Origin: Amyelois transitella
Taxonomy: Eukaryota > Arthropoda > Insecta > Lepidoptera > Pyralidae
Direction of reading: 5' to 3'
Length of the DNA: 64,000 nt
Assembly: GCF_032362555.1 (NCBI RefSeq)
Contig: NC_083512.1
Span: 2,220,001-2,284,000, forward strand
Numbering within the stretch: the first letter of the stretch is position 1; each line of letters begins with the position of its first letter. Under the pieces are notes generated by a model. It saw only the letters and a list, made by a program, of their open reading frames with translations, had not been told where the DNA came from and did no database searches. The position numbers were made by a program, and so were the translations under genes. Positions 33,591-45,968 of this stretch are shown here, piece by piece.

Positions 33591-36500
33591 ATGAACATGC
33601 AGGAATCTCAGAAATCGGCAGAAAATGCTGAAAAATCTAAACAAAAATCTTCATTAGAATCTCAGGGAAATTGTTACTGGTGAGTAGTAACTTTATGAAG
33701 TAAAAAAGGCAATAAATAAAACCTTTATTTTCTCCATTGCTAATCAATGTTTTTGTTTATGTTTAAGCGGGAAAGACCGAAATCTGAATATAGCGGAGTT
33801 GCTATGTGCTTCCTGCAACCGATGGTTCCATGAATCTTGTATTGGGTATCAGCTGGGGAAGCTGGTACCATTCATGACCAACTATTTGTTCATTTGTAAA
33901 AATTGCTCCCCTACTGGTTTAGAGACTTTCAAGAAGAATCAGGCTCGTGAGTATTCTCAAAAAAATAAAAACAACCCACGTCTGGCCCTAAGTAGCCTCA
34001 AATTGAATTTTATTTGTATTGTTTTGTGTAATGCAATTTGATACTAAATACCTTATTTTACTTAGAATATTTTATATTAACTAGGTATAGTGTGATATAT
34101 ATGGTTAACGAATATTTGAAAAAGAGAAGGACAAAATGTATTATTGTGATTGGAGTTATAAATGTGGATGAAGCAAAAGAAGTGTGCAAAGGTTGTGGCA
34201 AGTGGAAATATAGTTTCTGCCTACTCCTCCGGGAAAGAGTAATAATTTTATTTACATATTAACTAACTTCAACCCACGTCAAATTTGTTGCTTTTCTTAT
34301 AGTATATGTACATTATTAAAGCTCTCTACTTACCACTGCTTAAAGTGTTTTTAATTTGCAGCATTTCCGCAAATGTGCCTTACTGCAATTGCTAACCTGC
34401 GACAGGAGAGTGCTAAGGAAGGCCGGAACAAGATGCTGTTTAGCAAAGATCGGGATATCATCCCGTATATTGACCAGTACTGGGAGGCCATGACAACCAT
34501 GCCTAGGAGGTAAATGTGCAATTTGGTTTTTTTTTATTGGATTTGAAAAAGATTAGTTCTACATTCATTCATGTTTTTTAATGTAGACAATGTGCATTCG
34601 TCCACGATTTAGATTTAAGACATCTATATTTTTAAATTGATGTCTGATGAAAATGCTGCAGTGTAGTTTGTTCCGCCGCTTCTTCTACGCATGCACTTTA
34701 GAAGCTAGATTTTAGTTATGTGACGTCAATAAGCAATACCTTGTATCCAATTTTGAAAATAAATCTATTCTATTCTATTCAGTATAGTATGTATCATGTG
34801 ACAAAACATAATTGAGTAAATTTAAAATGTTCAAATAAGATTTTCAATATACCAGTAACAGCTTATTGGTCTAGTCTTATTTTTGCATAAAACCTCTTTT
34901 ATGTATTACAAAAAACAATAAAACTATTTTAAAATAAATTTCGTATAGAGAATGTAAATTGTCATTTCCAAAGTCATTTCAAACTTTACCTGACTGGTGG
35001 AATTTTAGCCCAAGTTGGTAAGGTTTTTGTTGTTATTTTTTTTTTCTATTCTATTATTTCAATTGACAAAGCTTGGCTTGTAATAACCTGACTTACTTAA
35101 TTCTGGATAGTGATCAAAGGCACAACCTGAGCTCCTCTCTAGTGACGAATGGACTTAACTATACTAACTTTACGAATAAGACTGACTTTACAAAGAATAA
35201 GAAACTTGGGATTCTTCTAGTAGCCGATGGGCTAGCAACCTATCACTAATTGAATCTCAAGTCCATTATAAAGCCATACAGCTGAACAAAGCCTTTTGGT
35301 CTTTTCAAGACTGTTGGCTCTGTTTACCCCACAGGGGATAAAGACGTGATTATACAGGGTGACTTTTAATTCAACTGCATAAATTTAACTGTTAAGTACT
35401 CATCTAAAGGATATTTAAAAACGTTAAAAGAAAAATATCGGTTCATATTTCAGAAAGTACGAAAAAAATAAAAATATCAAAATCCACGATCCTAAATAAA
35501 TAAAAATAGGCTCAAACGGCTCAGAAGCATGGGTATAGTCTATGTTTAAAAGGATGCAGTTTTTTTAAATGTCACCCTGTATGTTATGTTATGTCTTATT
35601 AAAGTTTCACTCGTTTTTAGAGTAACCCAATCTTGGTACGCGACCGTCCAGCGGGCGTTGGTCAAAGACATCCAAGTTCTGTTCACGTACGAGGACGACG
35701 CGGCGGAAGGCCCTATGTTCGGATTGTACAACACTGAGCTAACTTCTATAAAGCCGAATTACGAAGCGATGATTAAACAGGGCCAGTTGAAGGTCACCGA
35801 TATGGGTATTGCTACAAGTAAGTCAAGAAGTTTCTATAACTATAATGCGTACCTTTATGAGCCGTGTGGTTCCTGCTATTTTAGAATAGGATGACTCCAT
35901 CTGATTCATTACTTCGTAGAAACACTTTTATAGCTCTTTCGGGGTAGTCAGAGCCGGCAGTCTTGAAAGACTGATAGGCCATGTTCAGCTGTAAGGCTTA
36001 ACAATAGAATTGAGATTCAAATAGTGACAGGTTGCTAGCCCACCTCCATCTGATGGATGACTTAAAATGCGGTGATAGGCACATTCATCTAGTGCTGCTT
36101 TTACTATGGACCAATATGGGATAGGTTCCGTAGGGACAAATTACACAGATTGAGAGCCTCGAAGTAAGTTCGACACTTGTGTTACGAGATACTAACTCAA
36201 CGATACTATATTTCATAATAAATACTTATAAAGATAATCATCCAAGACCCAGCCCAATCAGAAAAAGTTCTTTTCTCATCATGCCCTGGCCGGGATTAGA
36301 ACCCGGGACCTCCGGTGTCACAGACAAGCGTATTACCGCTGCGCCACAGAGGCCGTCAAACGCACTGGCTTAACCGTTTATATATTTTTTTTTATTTTTG
36401 TTATCGAAGGGGTAATCCCTTTTGCGGAAGACTTATGCTATTACGGGGGTTGGTCTAGCATCATATGGGAATGAAATTAACGCGAATGTTTTATTTGACC

Positions 36501-39500
36501 CTTAATAAGAGAGAGAGAGAGTAGAAAATTTCACTTTCTAAATATGTTATTTTAATTATACCTACGTATGTGCCGTATATTATAAAAACGGACGGACAGA
36601 TAGACAGCGGAGGCTTAGTGATTCATACATACATATGATTACGTCTATATCCCTTGCGAGGTAGACAAAGCTAACAGTCTGGAAAAGGCTGATAGGCCAC
36701 GTTCAGCTGTTTGGCTTAATGATAGAATTGAAAGTCAAATACTGACAGGTTGCTAGTCCAGCGACTAAAAGAAGAATCCCAAGTTAATAAGCCTATCCAT
36801 CAGTCGCCTTTTACGACATCCATGGGAAAGAGACTGAGTGATCCTTTTCTTTTTTTATTGGTGCCGGGAACCATACCACACGGCTTAGTAATAGGGTCCC
36901 GTTTTTACCTTTAAACCTTAAAAATTACGATAAACATTTTTTCTTTATATTAGTAGTAAGTACTTATACAGTCTTATATTCGTTGTCCATAAACTTATCA
37001 TAGTGAGATATAGAACTATAACAATAGAGAATAGAACAATAAATATTTTTTTCCGCATAACGAATCTGTAAGCGACCTTTTACGTTCACCTTGTTTTACC
37101 ACTTAGCTGAATAATATAATTTCCATTAAAATAATTGCGTATTACATAACCACATTACCTCTACACGACCCTCGCATACAACAACAATTTTCCGCGTCCA
37201 TAATGCACATTTAAACTCGATACAGTTTATCTAAAAAACCTTAAACTTACTGCATAGCTATTGACACATCCGCTCCGCTTGGAGGCGCGCCAGCTTGAAA
37301 ACTCGACTGTATTGTACATTAGTTCTATAGCCAGACTGTACGTACGTATATACAGCGATATCATTGTTTCATTGTGAGTGTGTTTGTAAACACTCACACC
37401 GCGAGCTCCTAATGTGGCATTTATTCTTCAATATGTTTCTTATATGTATAGCCATCAGTCAACTCGATTCCACATATCGATTTTAAATTTAAAATTCATC
37501 ACCTCGAAAATGTCTGGTAAGAATTTTCTTATTACTTGTTATTGTCACATGCTAAAATATTAAAATTCGGGAGTCCCACGTCTCGCTATCTTATCAGTTG
37601 CTTGCACGGAATGTTTGTCAGTCAATTCAGTCATTCGGCACAGTATTGGTTTCGTAATCGTCATGGATTGTAAGTTTTTATTATGTCCAATATCTATGTT
37701 GTAGTTCACAATGCTTTGTGGAAGGCTCACTTAATGATTTGCGCTTTTATTTGTAAGACTTAACATTGGATTCTCACGGTGATTAATCTAGATTTCTGTA
37801 TCATAATAATGTGGTTAAATGTTACGCATATTTTCGTTAGTAAACACACGTGTTCGATGTTCAATGTTGTAGGATATTGTTGTTTAAAAATATGCTGAGT
37901 ACTAACCTACATTTTTAACTAACATCATCGTCATGATTGTTTTGATAATGAATAATCGTAGGTCGTAGATAACAAGACCTATTTTAGTCACTAAAACTGT
38001 ATCGGATTTTAGATGGATTTTAATTTATTTATGCTTGCGCGAACACACCCAATGAATTGTCTTAAAGTGTATTAACTAAATTTTACTTAAAAAAAGATCA
38101 GTAAAACATTTTTCTTAATAGTATATCAACATCTTGTAATCCAAAAAAAAACTGTTCTGCCTAACATTGTTCTTGGTAATTGCTATTATTTTTTTTTATT
38201 AGAGCAAAGCTATTGCATATATTTGAAACGTCAATAAAATCCAATATACCTACTGCCAAACTTCTGAGATTTTATAAAGAGTTTATACTGTAGCTGTAAG
38301 CACCGATATGGATTATTTCAAATTCCTTAGCAAGCTTAGACAATCCGTGATACTCCAACAAGTCTTATAGCCACGTTGAAGGAACTGTTAGTTACGTAAC
38401 TACGCAGTGAGACCGCCTGGCCTACGTGTCCATTAACAAGGGATCCTAACCCAGTTCATAGTACATTCAGTTGACTAAAATGTTCAGGATTTCCACACAA
38501 TGTTAAATCCACCTTTCACTTATTTAGTTGTCTGAAATGTTCGTTTTTCCTCACGATGCTATCACCGTTAGAGCATAACCTAACACAATCTTAATAAACA
38601 AATAATCATCTCTAACAAAGCCTTAAACTTAGTAATGAAGGTAATATAATACGAATCGTGTTTTCCGTACAAGTCTCGCTAATTTCTACGTCGCTTCGAC
38701 TCGGCTCCGTTACTATCTCATTGTTTTAAGTCGAGGTGACGCAGTTTGAACTCCAGCACTTAGCGCATACACTAATCAATAAAGGTTTTTAAGCTTTAAG
38801 TCTTATAAGGTTAGGAGGTCAGTCATACGTCTGGGCTTATTGTATTTATTCCATACATAAATACGCACGCTTCTATTACGGAGGGGTAGGTAGAGACTAG
38901 ATCTTTGACTTTGCAACTATCCTTGCAAATTTCTTTTCCATCATTAACATTCGTCAATCTTTAAATGCAGTCGTCGGTGTTGTGTGCTCTGGTCTTGTCC
39001 TAACCTTTCACAAGAACGTCCTGGGTTTGATGTTCGTCTTATATCTTTTTCTTCCAAAATTCTCATTCACAAACGCATTGTAGTGTTATATAACTTTGTA
39101 GTGTAAAAAAATCTAGGTGTCAATGATAACAATCTTGGTAAAATTAGTTGTCATGTTGTGTTACAATTTTGTTTATTAAATGCTGCGTAACATCGAAATC
39201 AGCTTAGTCGAATCCATCATGACAAGGTAAATAGGCTGAAAAATTATTATCCATTCGATTTGGCTATTCATTGATCAACAGCAGTATCGATTCCCTCGTG
39301 TTCTACTTTTAAGCTTGAACTCGTTTCTAATTGAGTATCGATTATATTAATAGCCTTAATAACTGCGATTACTGGCTGTAAAGACGGCTTGCGGTAGAAA
39401 AATATTTTGAAAAATAGCTTAACAGGTACAGTCGGGAGTAGATAGAACTATGGAGATTGTTAATATTATGAACAGATATTTCTGTCTCCGACTATACTAA

Positions 39501-42500
39501 ATTAAGAAACCAACTTCTCCTTTTTGAAGTTGTTTAAATACCTATGAGAAAAAATACCTATGAGAAATTGACAAGCTTTAATTCGAATAATTTAATTACT
39601 CGATTATCGATTAAAGAAACGACGATATCTTTACACAAACAGTCGTAACACAGGCTGTACAAATATTCTATTATTGATCTTGGTACATAGTAACGGTAAT
39701 TTGAATGCAACAACATATTGAATGTATTCGATTCGTCGAATATGCATGAAAAGAGTAATTTATAACAAAGTCTAGACGAACGTGCCTTGATTGAATTAAG
39801 AACGCCCTGGCAAAGGGTTTGGCCGAGAGTACCCGAAACCGCCGAGCTTGCATGAAGAGATTTATGAATGTGGATGAAGCGAAAGAAGTATGCACAGATC
39901 GTGGCAAGTAGAAAGATGCTGTCTCTGCCTAATAATTATGTAGAGAAACATCCAAGACCCAGGCCAATCGTTTTACGTCATACTCTGGACGGGATTCGAA
40001 CCCGGGACCTCTGGTGTCACAGACAAGCGCACTACCGCTGCGCAACAGAGGCCGTCAGATATACATGAGACTTGGGATTCTTCTTAAAGGCAATGAAGTA
40101 GCACAATGTAACTATTTAAATCTCAATTAGGTACATCATTAAGCTATACATTTGAACGTGGTTTTCCAACCTTATCGAAATTATTAATAATATATGTATA
40201 CGGGACAAATATTGACTCATCTACCACGAAAGGGTTAAAGACATGATTGATTTTCTAAAATAGAATCGGGTTGCCTCAATGCTGTTGCTGGTTTCCTCAC
40301 GATGTTTTACCTCAGAGCAAACACGAAATCCTTCAAATCGTTGTGGAGTAAAATAAAAAAAAATATATATTTATACTTCTTTTCAGTACCTCTAGCGGGC
40401 AACGTAAAGGGTAGGCAAGGGAAGCGTCGGCCGGCCGTGGGAGGGGCGGCAGACGCTGGGGCGCCTCTAGGGAAGAAGGGCAGGGGGAACGAACTGGGAG
40501 CGCTGAAACTACCCTCACATGGCTATCCAACAGAACATCCCTTTAATAAAGACGGGTACAGATACATTCTGGCTGAACCGGACCCACACGCGCCGTTTAG
40601 ACAAGTAAGCTTTTTTTATGTAAAGTGCTGGATTTGAATCGTGTTTTTGAAATATGTTGTGCCGTGTGGTTCCCGGCACCAATATAAAAAAGAATAGGTG
40701 TCACTCCATCTCATTTCCCGTGGATGTCGTAAGAGGCGATTAAGTATAGTAATAGGCTTAGGTATACCCTTGGGATTTTTATTTTAGGCGATGGGCTAGC
40801 AACCTGTCACTATTTTAATCTCAATTCTATTATAAAGCCAAACAGCTGAACGTGGCCTGTCAGTCTTTTCGGGACTGTTGGCTCTGTCTACCCCGCAAAG
40901 GTCATAGACTGAATGATATAGATGAATGTATGTATGTTTTTGAAATACAGAGGGCTTACATTCCTCCTGTGATCCTCTTCAGGGTAGTTATTCTTTAAGG
41001 GAAAACATCCTTATCAGATCACCCTGTTTTTCGTTCGCCTTATCAAAAAGATAATTGCAATCTTTTTTTGTATAATATTGCATAGAATGGGTTAATTATA
41101 ATACTTACATTTATTAAATACTTACCTATACAAAATTTTTAGCGTCGAATCGAAAAGTTAATTTCGAAAACAAGGGATTTTCAGATGTCAATTTTTTAAA
41201 GGTAGCATCATAATTGAGATTTTTGCTCAACAGTTTTGGTCAATTTTTGGTCGGGATTTTTTTAAATTCCATTTTATTTTTCTTTTTAGGAATTTGACGA
41301 GAGCAACGAATGGAGCGGCAAGCCTATACCCGGCTGGCTGTACCGCTCTCTGTGTCCGGGCGGTGTGTTACTGGCTTTACACGACCGCGCGCCGCAGCTC
41401 AAAATAGCTGAGGATCGCCTCGCTGTCACTGGAGAGAAGGGTTATTGCATGGTGCGGGCTACACATGGTGAGTTTGAGTTTCACTTGGTTTGATTCTATG
41501 GAATGGGCTTGTTGAATCGTATAATGTATAATGAATTTCATATATTTGATAAATATTTTCTATTCTATTAAGCATAGAAAATCGAAATATATCAATTTTA
41601 ATAATTAAAAGCGCGAAATTAACCTAGGAACCATACATACTTACATATGGTCACGTCTGTATCCCTTGCGGGGTAGACAGAGCCAACAGGCTTGAATAGA
41701 CTGAATGGCCACGTTCAGCTATTTGGCTTAATGATAGAATTGAGATTCAAATAGTGACAGGTTGCTAGCCTATCTAGGAACCCTTTTTTAAAATTTATTC
41801 GAAACGTCAAAACGCCGTCGTCCATGATGTGACGTCACTCTTCTAGTACGCATTATATAATATGATGCGACGCGGTGTGGTTAGATCATTTTTCTATCCA
41901 CAATCTATCTCACATACTTTGTTCACATTTTTCAATGTTACACGCAAATTCAACGTGAAAGTGTATTTCAACTTTCAGCAGATTGATTGACAATTTTTTC
42001 AGATTCTTCAAATTAATTTCAATTTTCGAGCAGATTCGATAAACGAATTATTATTTTCGACTAACTTCGGTAATAACGTATCTTGATCAAATTAAGGACG
42101 TCCTGGTAAAGGGTCAGGTCAAAAGTACCCGAAACCGCCGAGCTTGCTTGAAGAGAGTTATGTATGTGGATGAAGCGAAGGAAATATGCAGAGATCGTGG
42201 CAAGTGGAGAGAGGTCGTGATTTTATGTATGTATGTATTAACTTTGGTTGTTTAGAGATTTTTTTGAACAACAATTTGCAGGCGTGTCCCGCGGCACGTG
42301 GTACTGGGAGGCCAGCGTGGAGGAGGTGCCCGAGGGCGCGGCGGCGCGCCTGGGCTGGGGGCGGCGCTACACCAACCTGCAGGCGCCGCTCGGCTACGAC
42401 AAGTTCGGGTACTCGTGGCGCAGCCGCAAGGGCACCAGGTACGATTCCGAGAGGTTCTGTGCCTACATATTTATACATACATACATACATATGATCACGT

Positions 42501-45500
42501 CTATATCCCTTGCGGGGTAGACAGAGCCAACAGTCTTGAAAAGACTGAATGGCCACGTTCAGCTATTTGGCTTAATGATAGAACCGAGATTCAAATAGTG
42601 ACAGGTTGCTAGCCCATCGCCTAAAAGAGGAATCCTAAGTTTATAAGCCTATCCCTTAGTCGCCTTTTACGACATCCATGGGAAAGAGATGGAGTGGTCC
42701 TATTCTTTTTTGTAATAGTGCCGGGAACCACACGGCTACCTACATATTTATATTTTACATAACATAACATATGTATAATCATAACAGAGACGTCATCAGA
42801 TACTGAAAGGTCAAGTTCAGCTGTTTGGCTTGATGATAGAATTGAGTAACAAACGTACTTGAAACCGCCGAGCTTGCATGAAGAGAGTTGTGAATGTGGA
42901 TGAAGCGAAGGAAGTATGCAGAGATCGTGGCAAGTGGAAAGAGATAGTCTCTGCCTACCCCTCCGGGAAAGAGGCGTAATTTTATGTATGAAAGTATGTA
43001 GAGAATTGAGATTCAAATAGTGGCAGGTTGCTAGCCCATCGCCTAAAAGAGGAATCCCAACTATATAAGCCTATCCCTTAGTCGCATTTTACGACATCCA
43101 TATGAAAGAGATGGAGTGGTCCTATCAGTCCATGTGACTGTTGGTTATGTCTACTCCGCAAGGAATAAAGACGTGACTATATGTATAGGTGTTTATATAT
43201 TAATTTTATTAACACGTTGAACGCCAGACGGCACACCGGTGGGCCCACTGACATAATCCGTTCGGGCCGTAGTGAAATTGCGTTTTCCGTAATTTTTGGC
43301 CATTTCGTTTTATTGCACCAAACGATTACAAATACGTTATTTCGTAATGTAGGCTATTTATTTTCTTGAATTATTACCAAAAAAGTGGAAATATTGAACT
43401 AGGCACACCGGTGACCCCCGCGGCCCGAACGGCAGGAATTTCGTAAATCCTTCTCCGCTGGCCACGGGGTCACGCAGCGGCCCACCCCACCCAACTTGTC
43501 AACAGTGTTATAAAGCGAAGTCAGCAATCATTGGTGCTAAAATGGCTAAAAATAGAAGAAAGTGGTAACCTACTGCTCTACCTGCCCTAATAAACCATCC
43601 ATATGTTTGGAATGTTTTAATGAAGTTCACTCAAAGTCATGAATAAGTAAGAACTTAAAAGAAAGTCAAATCACAAACATGAATGATGTGTTTGTTGATA
43701 ATTTTTTAGCATTTTTTTTTTTAATTCATAATGTCCCTTTGCTGGGAAAAGATCTCCTTATAGGATATAATATTGAAAGGTTTTTTGTGTGTTTTGATAA
43801 TTTTTTAGCATTTCTTGAACTAGTAATGTCCCATTGCTGGGTAAATATCTCTCATGTTTCGTATTTTCTCTACAAGATGTTATAATTGCATTTAAGTTAA
43901 AAATATCGTGTGTTTTGTATTAACGCCTGTTTAAGTTGGTTTTGATTTTGTTTTTATTAGGTACATTTTATTTTATAGTTAAAAGTGAAGCTACAAACTG
44001 AAAAGTACCATATTGTTGCTCAATTTATCATTAGGATACCTACAAGCAAAATTCCTGTTTTCAGTTTTTTTTTTTGCGTTTTTTTGGTATATTTCTAATA
44101 AAACATTTAACCTAATAATTGGTTTTTGCATTTTAATATTACCTTTCTAATGATAAGTATCTAAATTAATAATTATTTTACTTTAAATATACTTTTGATA
44201 TGGCAGTTCAGTACAGCCCTAATAATTTGACAAAAATTGGAAAAAAATCTAAGTGTTTACCCGTACAAAAGAACCAAGCCGAATCTTATATTCTACAGGG
44301 CCAAGCGGCCCACCTTAGTAACGTTATTGCATAGTATCTTTGCGTTTCGGCCAATAAATTGCGTTTGAAGTGAAGCTCTCCGATGGCACACCGGTGACCA
44401 CCAAAGCCTGAACGGAACGACACCCTTTGGCTCACCGGTAACCCCCGTGGCCTAAACGGAACAACATGCTTTTTCCTTCGGCGTTCAACGTGTTAAATTT
44501 GATTCCAGATTCCACGAGTCCCGCGGGAAGCACTACAGCGCCGGTTACGGCGAGGGAGACACTCTCGGGTTCCTCATCATTTTGCCTGACAGCTCGTCCA
44601 CTAAGTACACGCCCAATACTTATAAGGATCGTGTAAGTATTGCACTGAAAGTAACATTACGATACATACATATAGTCACGTCTATATCCCTTGCGGGGTG
44701 ACAGAGTCAGTAGTCCTGAAAGGCTGAGACATTTAGTTGTATGGCTTCTTGAGATTCCAACTGACAAGTTGCTAGCCCATCGCCTACTAGAGGAATCCAA
44801 AGTTCATAAGCCTATCCCTTAGTCGCCTTTAACGACATCAAAATTCCCCTAGGGTTGATTTTAAGTACGGAGCAAGCCATAAATAACTTATCAGAGCATG
44901 TAGTAAATATAAAAATTAACCAAGGGATTAAAAAGTAATCATTGGAAATTACCCTTAGAGAGAAATAGTAGACCTTAAACGGGCCATTAAAGCAACTAAT
45001 TTTATGGATTTTAAAAGACAAAAAAAACTATTGCGTCATTTATGTGATTTTGTAAGTCTATTATACGTCTTGAATTTTCATAAGTCTCTGAAAATATCTG
45101 TTAAAAAAAATTAATTTTTCATTTCCTCTTCCACAGCCCCTAGTCAAATTCAAAAGCCACTTGTATTACGAAGACAAGGACAACATACAAGAATCTCTCA
45201 ACAATCTCAAACCACTGCCCGGGAGCAGGATTTACTTTTTCAAGAACGGAGAGTGTCAGGGGGAGGCCTTCACTGACATATATCAGGGATGTTATTACCC
45301 CTCCGTATCGTTGCACAAGAACATAACTGTCAGTGTCAATTTTGGACCCAACTTCAAGCATCCGCCTTCGAGCGAGTTCAAATATAGACCCGTGAGTTTT
45401 AGTACATTTAGTATAGTAATCACGTCTATATCCCATGCGGGGTAGACAGAGCGAACAGTCTTGAAAAGGCCTGATAGGCCACGTTTGCCTGTTTGGCTTA

Positions 45501-45968
45501 ATGATAGAATTTAGATTCATATAGTGACAGGTTGATAGCCCGTCGCATAAAAGAAGAATACCAAGTTTCCTAACCTATCCCTTAGTCGCCTTTAACGACA
45601 TCAATGGGAAAGAGATGGAGTGGTTGGTGCCAGGAACCACGCGGCACATTTTATAGTTTTTACTGATGTTTCCGCATATACGAGTAGGTGACGATCGAAT
45701 CGAAATAGGCGATATAAATAAAAATATAAGCTATTTAAACTTGCCAACTCGGAATAGAACAAAAAATATAATAGATTCCTCTTATGCCATTTATGATTTC
45801 AGTCTGTCAAGAAGATTGATTGTATTGTGGACAACACACTGATTATTATTTTTTTAACCACAGATGTCAGAAAAGGCAGAGGAAGCGATATGCGAACAAA
45901 CAATGGCCGACCTGCTGTACCTTACAGAGAACGAAGGGAAACTACGTCTGGACAACTTTAACCTCTGA
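33591..45968 (+). CDS. ash2: ASH2, SPRY/PHD subunit of H3K4 methyltransferase (COMPASS/MLL) complexes
   Basis: Ten exons, 33591-33679, 33768-33946, 34362-34509, 35621-35817, 40387-40604, 41290-41467, 42282-42438, 44509-44632, 45137-45391 and 45864-45968, total 1,650 bases (549 aa), exactly in frame. ASH2 helps RbBP5 and WDR5 activate SET1/MLL-type enzymes on histone H3 lysine 4. An N-terminal PHD-like finger (residues ~28-80) has C-Y-C-G, L-C-A-S-C, W-F-H-E-S-C and I-C-K-N-C. A winged-helix region follows with [16 protein letters not shown] low-complexity Gly/Lys linker leads to [20 protein letters not shown] and a SPRY domain (~290-510) with [11 protein letters not shown] and [11 protein letters not shown]. 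The C-terminal E-Q-T-M-A-D-L-L-Y helix matches the DPY30-binding segment. The introns hold many transposon insertions. Confidence 0.97.
34146..34250 (+). mobile_element. LINE 3'-end fragment
   Basis: The frame [11 protein letters not shown] and the string tactcctccgggaaagag match the end of the LINE at 56422-58025. Inside ash2 intron 2. Confidence 0.75.
34655..34793 (+). repeat. Dispersed repeat with (TCTAT)n end
   Basis: The block gctgcagtgtagtttgttcc, then gccgcttcttctacgcatgc, runs through gacgtcaataagcaatacc to a ctattctattctattc end. The reverse copy is at 20475-20670. Confidence 0.7.
35203..35352 (+). repeat. (TATG)n-family copy interrupted in its tail by a MITE
   Basis: Runs from aagaaacttgggattcttc to ggggataaagacgtgatta. 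The expected TATG tail is replaced by the element at 35355-35579. Confidence 0.8.
35355..35579. mobile_element. Short TA-flanked MITE with CAGGGTGAC ends
   Basis: Terminal inverted repeats CAGGGTGAC/GTCACCCTG (extending imperfectly to ~25 bases, both inner parts reading ACTGCAT) are flanked by TA on both sides (35353-35354 and 35580-35581). It is 225 bp with no ORF. TA duplication suggests mobilisation by a Tc1/mariner-type transposase. The right end is 41 bases from ash2 exon 4. Confidence 0.85.
35862..36058 (-). repeat. Chimeric (TATG)n-family copy
   Basis: A forward head (gccgtgtggttcctgc) is followed by a reverse body (cggggtagtcagagccgg ... caggttgctagccca), a rearranged or nested pair. 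Confidence 0.65.
36131..36357 (-). mobile_element. tRNA-derived SINE
   Basis: Reading the - strand: tRNA-like head ggcctctgtggcgcagcggt, B-box gggttctaatccc, then the family body and a gtccc tail. It lies in ash2 intron 4. Confidence 0.88.
36626..36888 (-). repeat. (TATG)n-family copy, near full length
   Basis: From catacatacatatgattacg to ccgggaaccataccacacgg, all internal blocks present. In ash2 intron 4. Confidence 0.9.
37452..37669 (+). promoter_or_regulatory. Candidate internal promoters with two alternative first exons of ash2
   Basis: In ash2 intron 4, TCAGT (arthropod initiator-like) at about 37454 precedes ATG-TCT-G/gtaaga (ATG at 37510). A second TCAGT near 37618 precedes ATG-GAT-T/gtaagt (ATG at 37663). 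Both mini-exons end in phase 1, the phase needed by ash2 exon 5 at 40387. They would start a protein lacking the PHD and winged-helix parts. They could equally be chance or first exons of a gene beyond the window. Confidence 0.35.
38873..39035 (-). mobile_element. Decayed LINE 3'-end fragment
   Basis: tacggaggggtaggtagagac and caagaacgtcctgggtttgat match the reverse complement of the LINE tail, with many substitutions. Confidence 0.6.
39770..39935 (+). mobile_element. LINE 3'-end fragment
   Basis: gaacgccctggcaaagggt through gatcgtggcaagtagaaag to gctgtctctgcctaa follows the LINE at 56422-58025 in the sense direction. A SINE begins 12 bases later. Confidence 0.8.
39947..40057 (-). mobile_element. 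tRNA-derived SINE, head part
   Basis: On the - strand it reads ggcctctgttgcgcagcggt ... gggttcgaatcccg, then the start of the body, truncated. Confidence 0.85.
40660..40936 (+). repeat. (TATG)n-family copy, near full length
   Basis: From gtgccgtgtggttcccggcac to gaatgtatgtatg in the sense orientation. Directly follows ash2 exon 5 in intron 5. Confidence 0.9.
41631..41786 (-). repeat. (TATG)n-family copy, tail half
   Basis: acatatggtcacgtctgtatc through caggttgctagcctatc, then broken. In ash2 intron 6. Confidence 0.85.
42077..42240 (+). mobile_element. LINE 3'-end fragment
   Basis: cttgatcaaattaaggacgt ... gatcgtggcaagtgg ... gtgattttatgtatgtatgta, the sense copy of the LINE tail. It ends 41 bases before ash2 exon 7. 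Confidence 0.85.
42472..42738 (-). repeat. (TATG)n-family copy, full length
   Basis: acatacatacatacatatgat through ggtgctgg-type head (ccgggaaccacacggc). Begins 34 bases after ash2 exon 7, in intron 7. Confidence 0.92.
42760..43178 (-). repeat. (TATG)n-family copy split by a LINE fragment
   Basis: The family body is interrupted at 42853-43000 by a sense LINE tail (ccgccgagcttgcatgaag ... gaggcgtaattttatgta) and then resumes at gagattcaaatagtggcagg. A third fragment with a reversed tail closes at ~43178. Confidence 0.75.
43213..44492. mobile_element. Non-autonomous piggyBac-type element (TTAA target)
   Basis: Perfect 13-bp terminal inverted repeats, CACGTTGAACGCC, are flanked by TTAA at 43209-43212 and 44493-44496. 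The element is 1,280 bp with no transposase frame. Each end carries two copies of a ~30-bp subterminal motif, GCACACCGGTGACC...GAACGG (about 43231, 43404, 44383 and 44433). It lies in ash2 intron 7 with its right end 16 bases before exon 8. Confidence 0.92.
44662..44836 (-). repeat. (TATG)n-family copy, decayed
   Basis: acatacatatagtcacgtc ... gttgctagcccatcgcc ... cttagtcgcctttaacgac. In ash2 intron 8. Confidence 0.85.
45416..45645 (-). repeat. (TATG)n-family copy
   Basis: taatcacgtctatatcccatg through gccaggaaccacgcggcac. Begins 25 bases after ash2 exon 9, in intron 9. Confidence 0.88.

Noticed and set aside
35586..35894. An ORF starting before ash2 exon 4
   Set aside because: The start lies in MITE and intron sequence. 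The exon begins at 35621 by splice site and ASH2 homology.
36290..36357. A genuine tRNA gene
   Set aside because: The A- and B-box sequence is followed by the same non-tRNA body in several copies (23.5, 36.1 and 55.6 kb), so it is a SINE head.
42158..42556. A 132-codon antisense frame over ash2 exon 7
   Set aside because: It is the GC-rich shadow of a conserved SPRY exon and runs into a repeat on each side.
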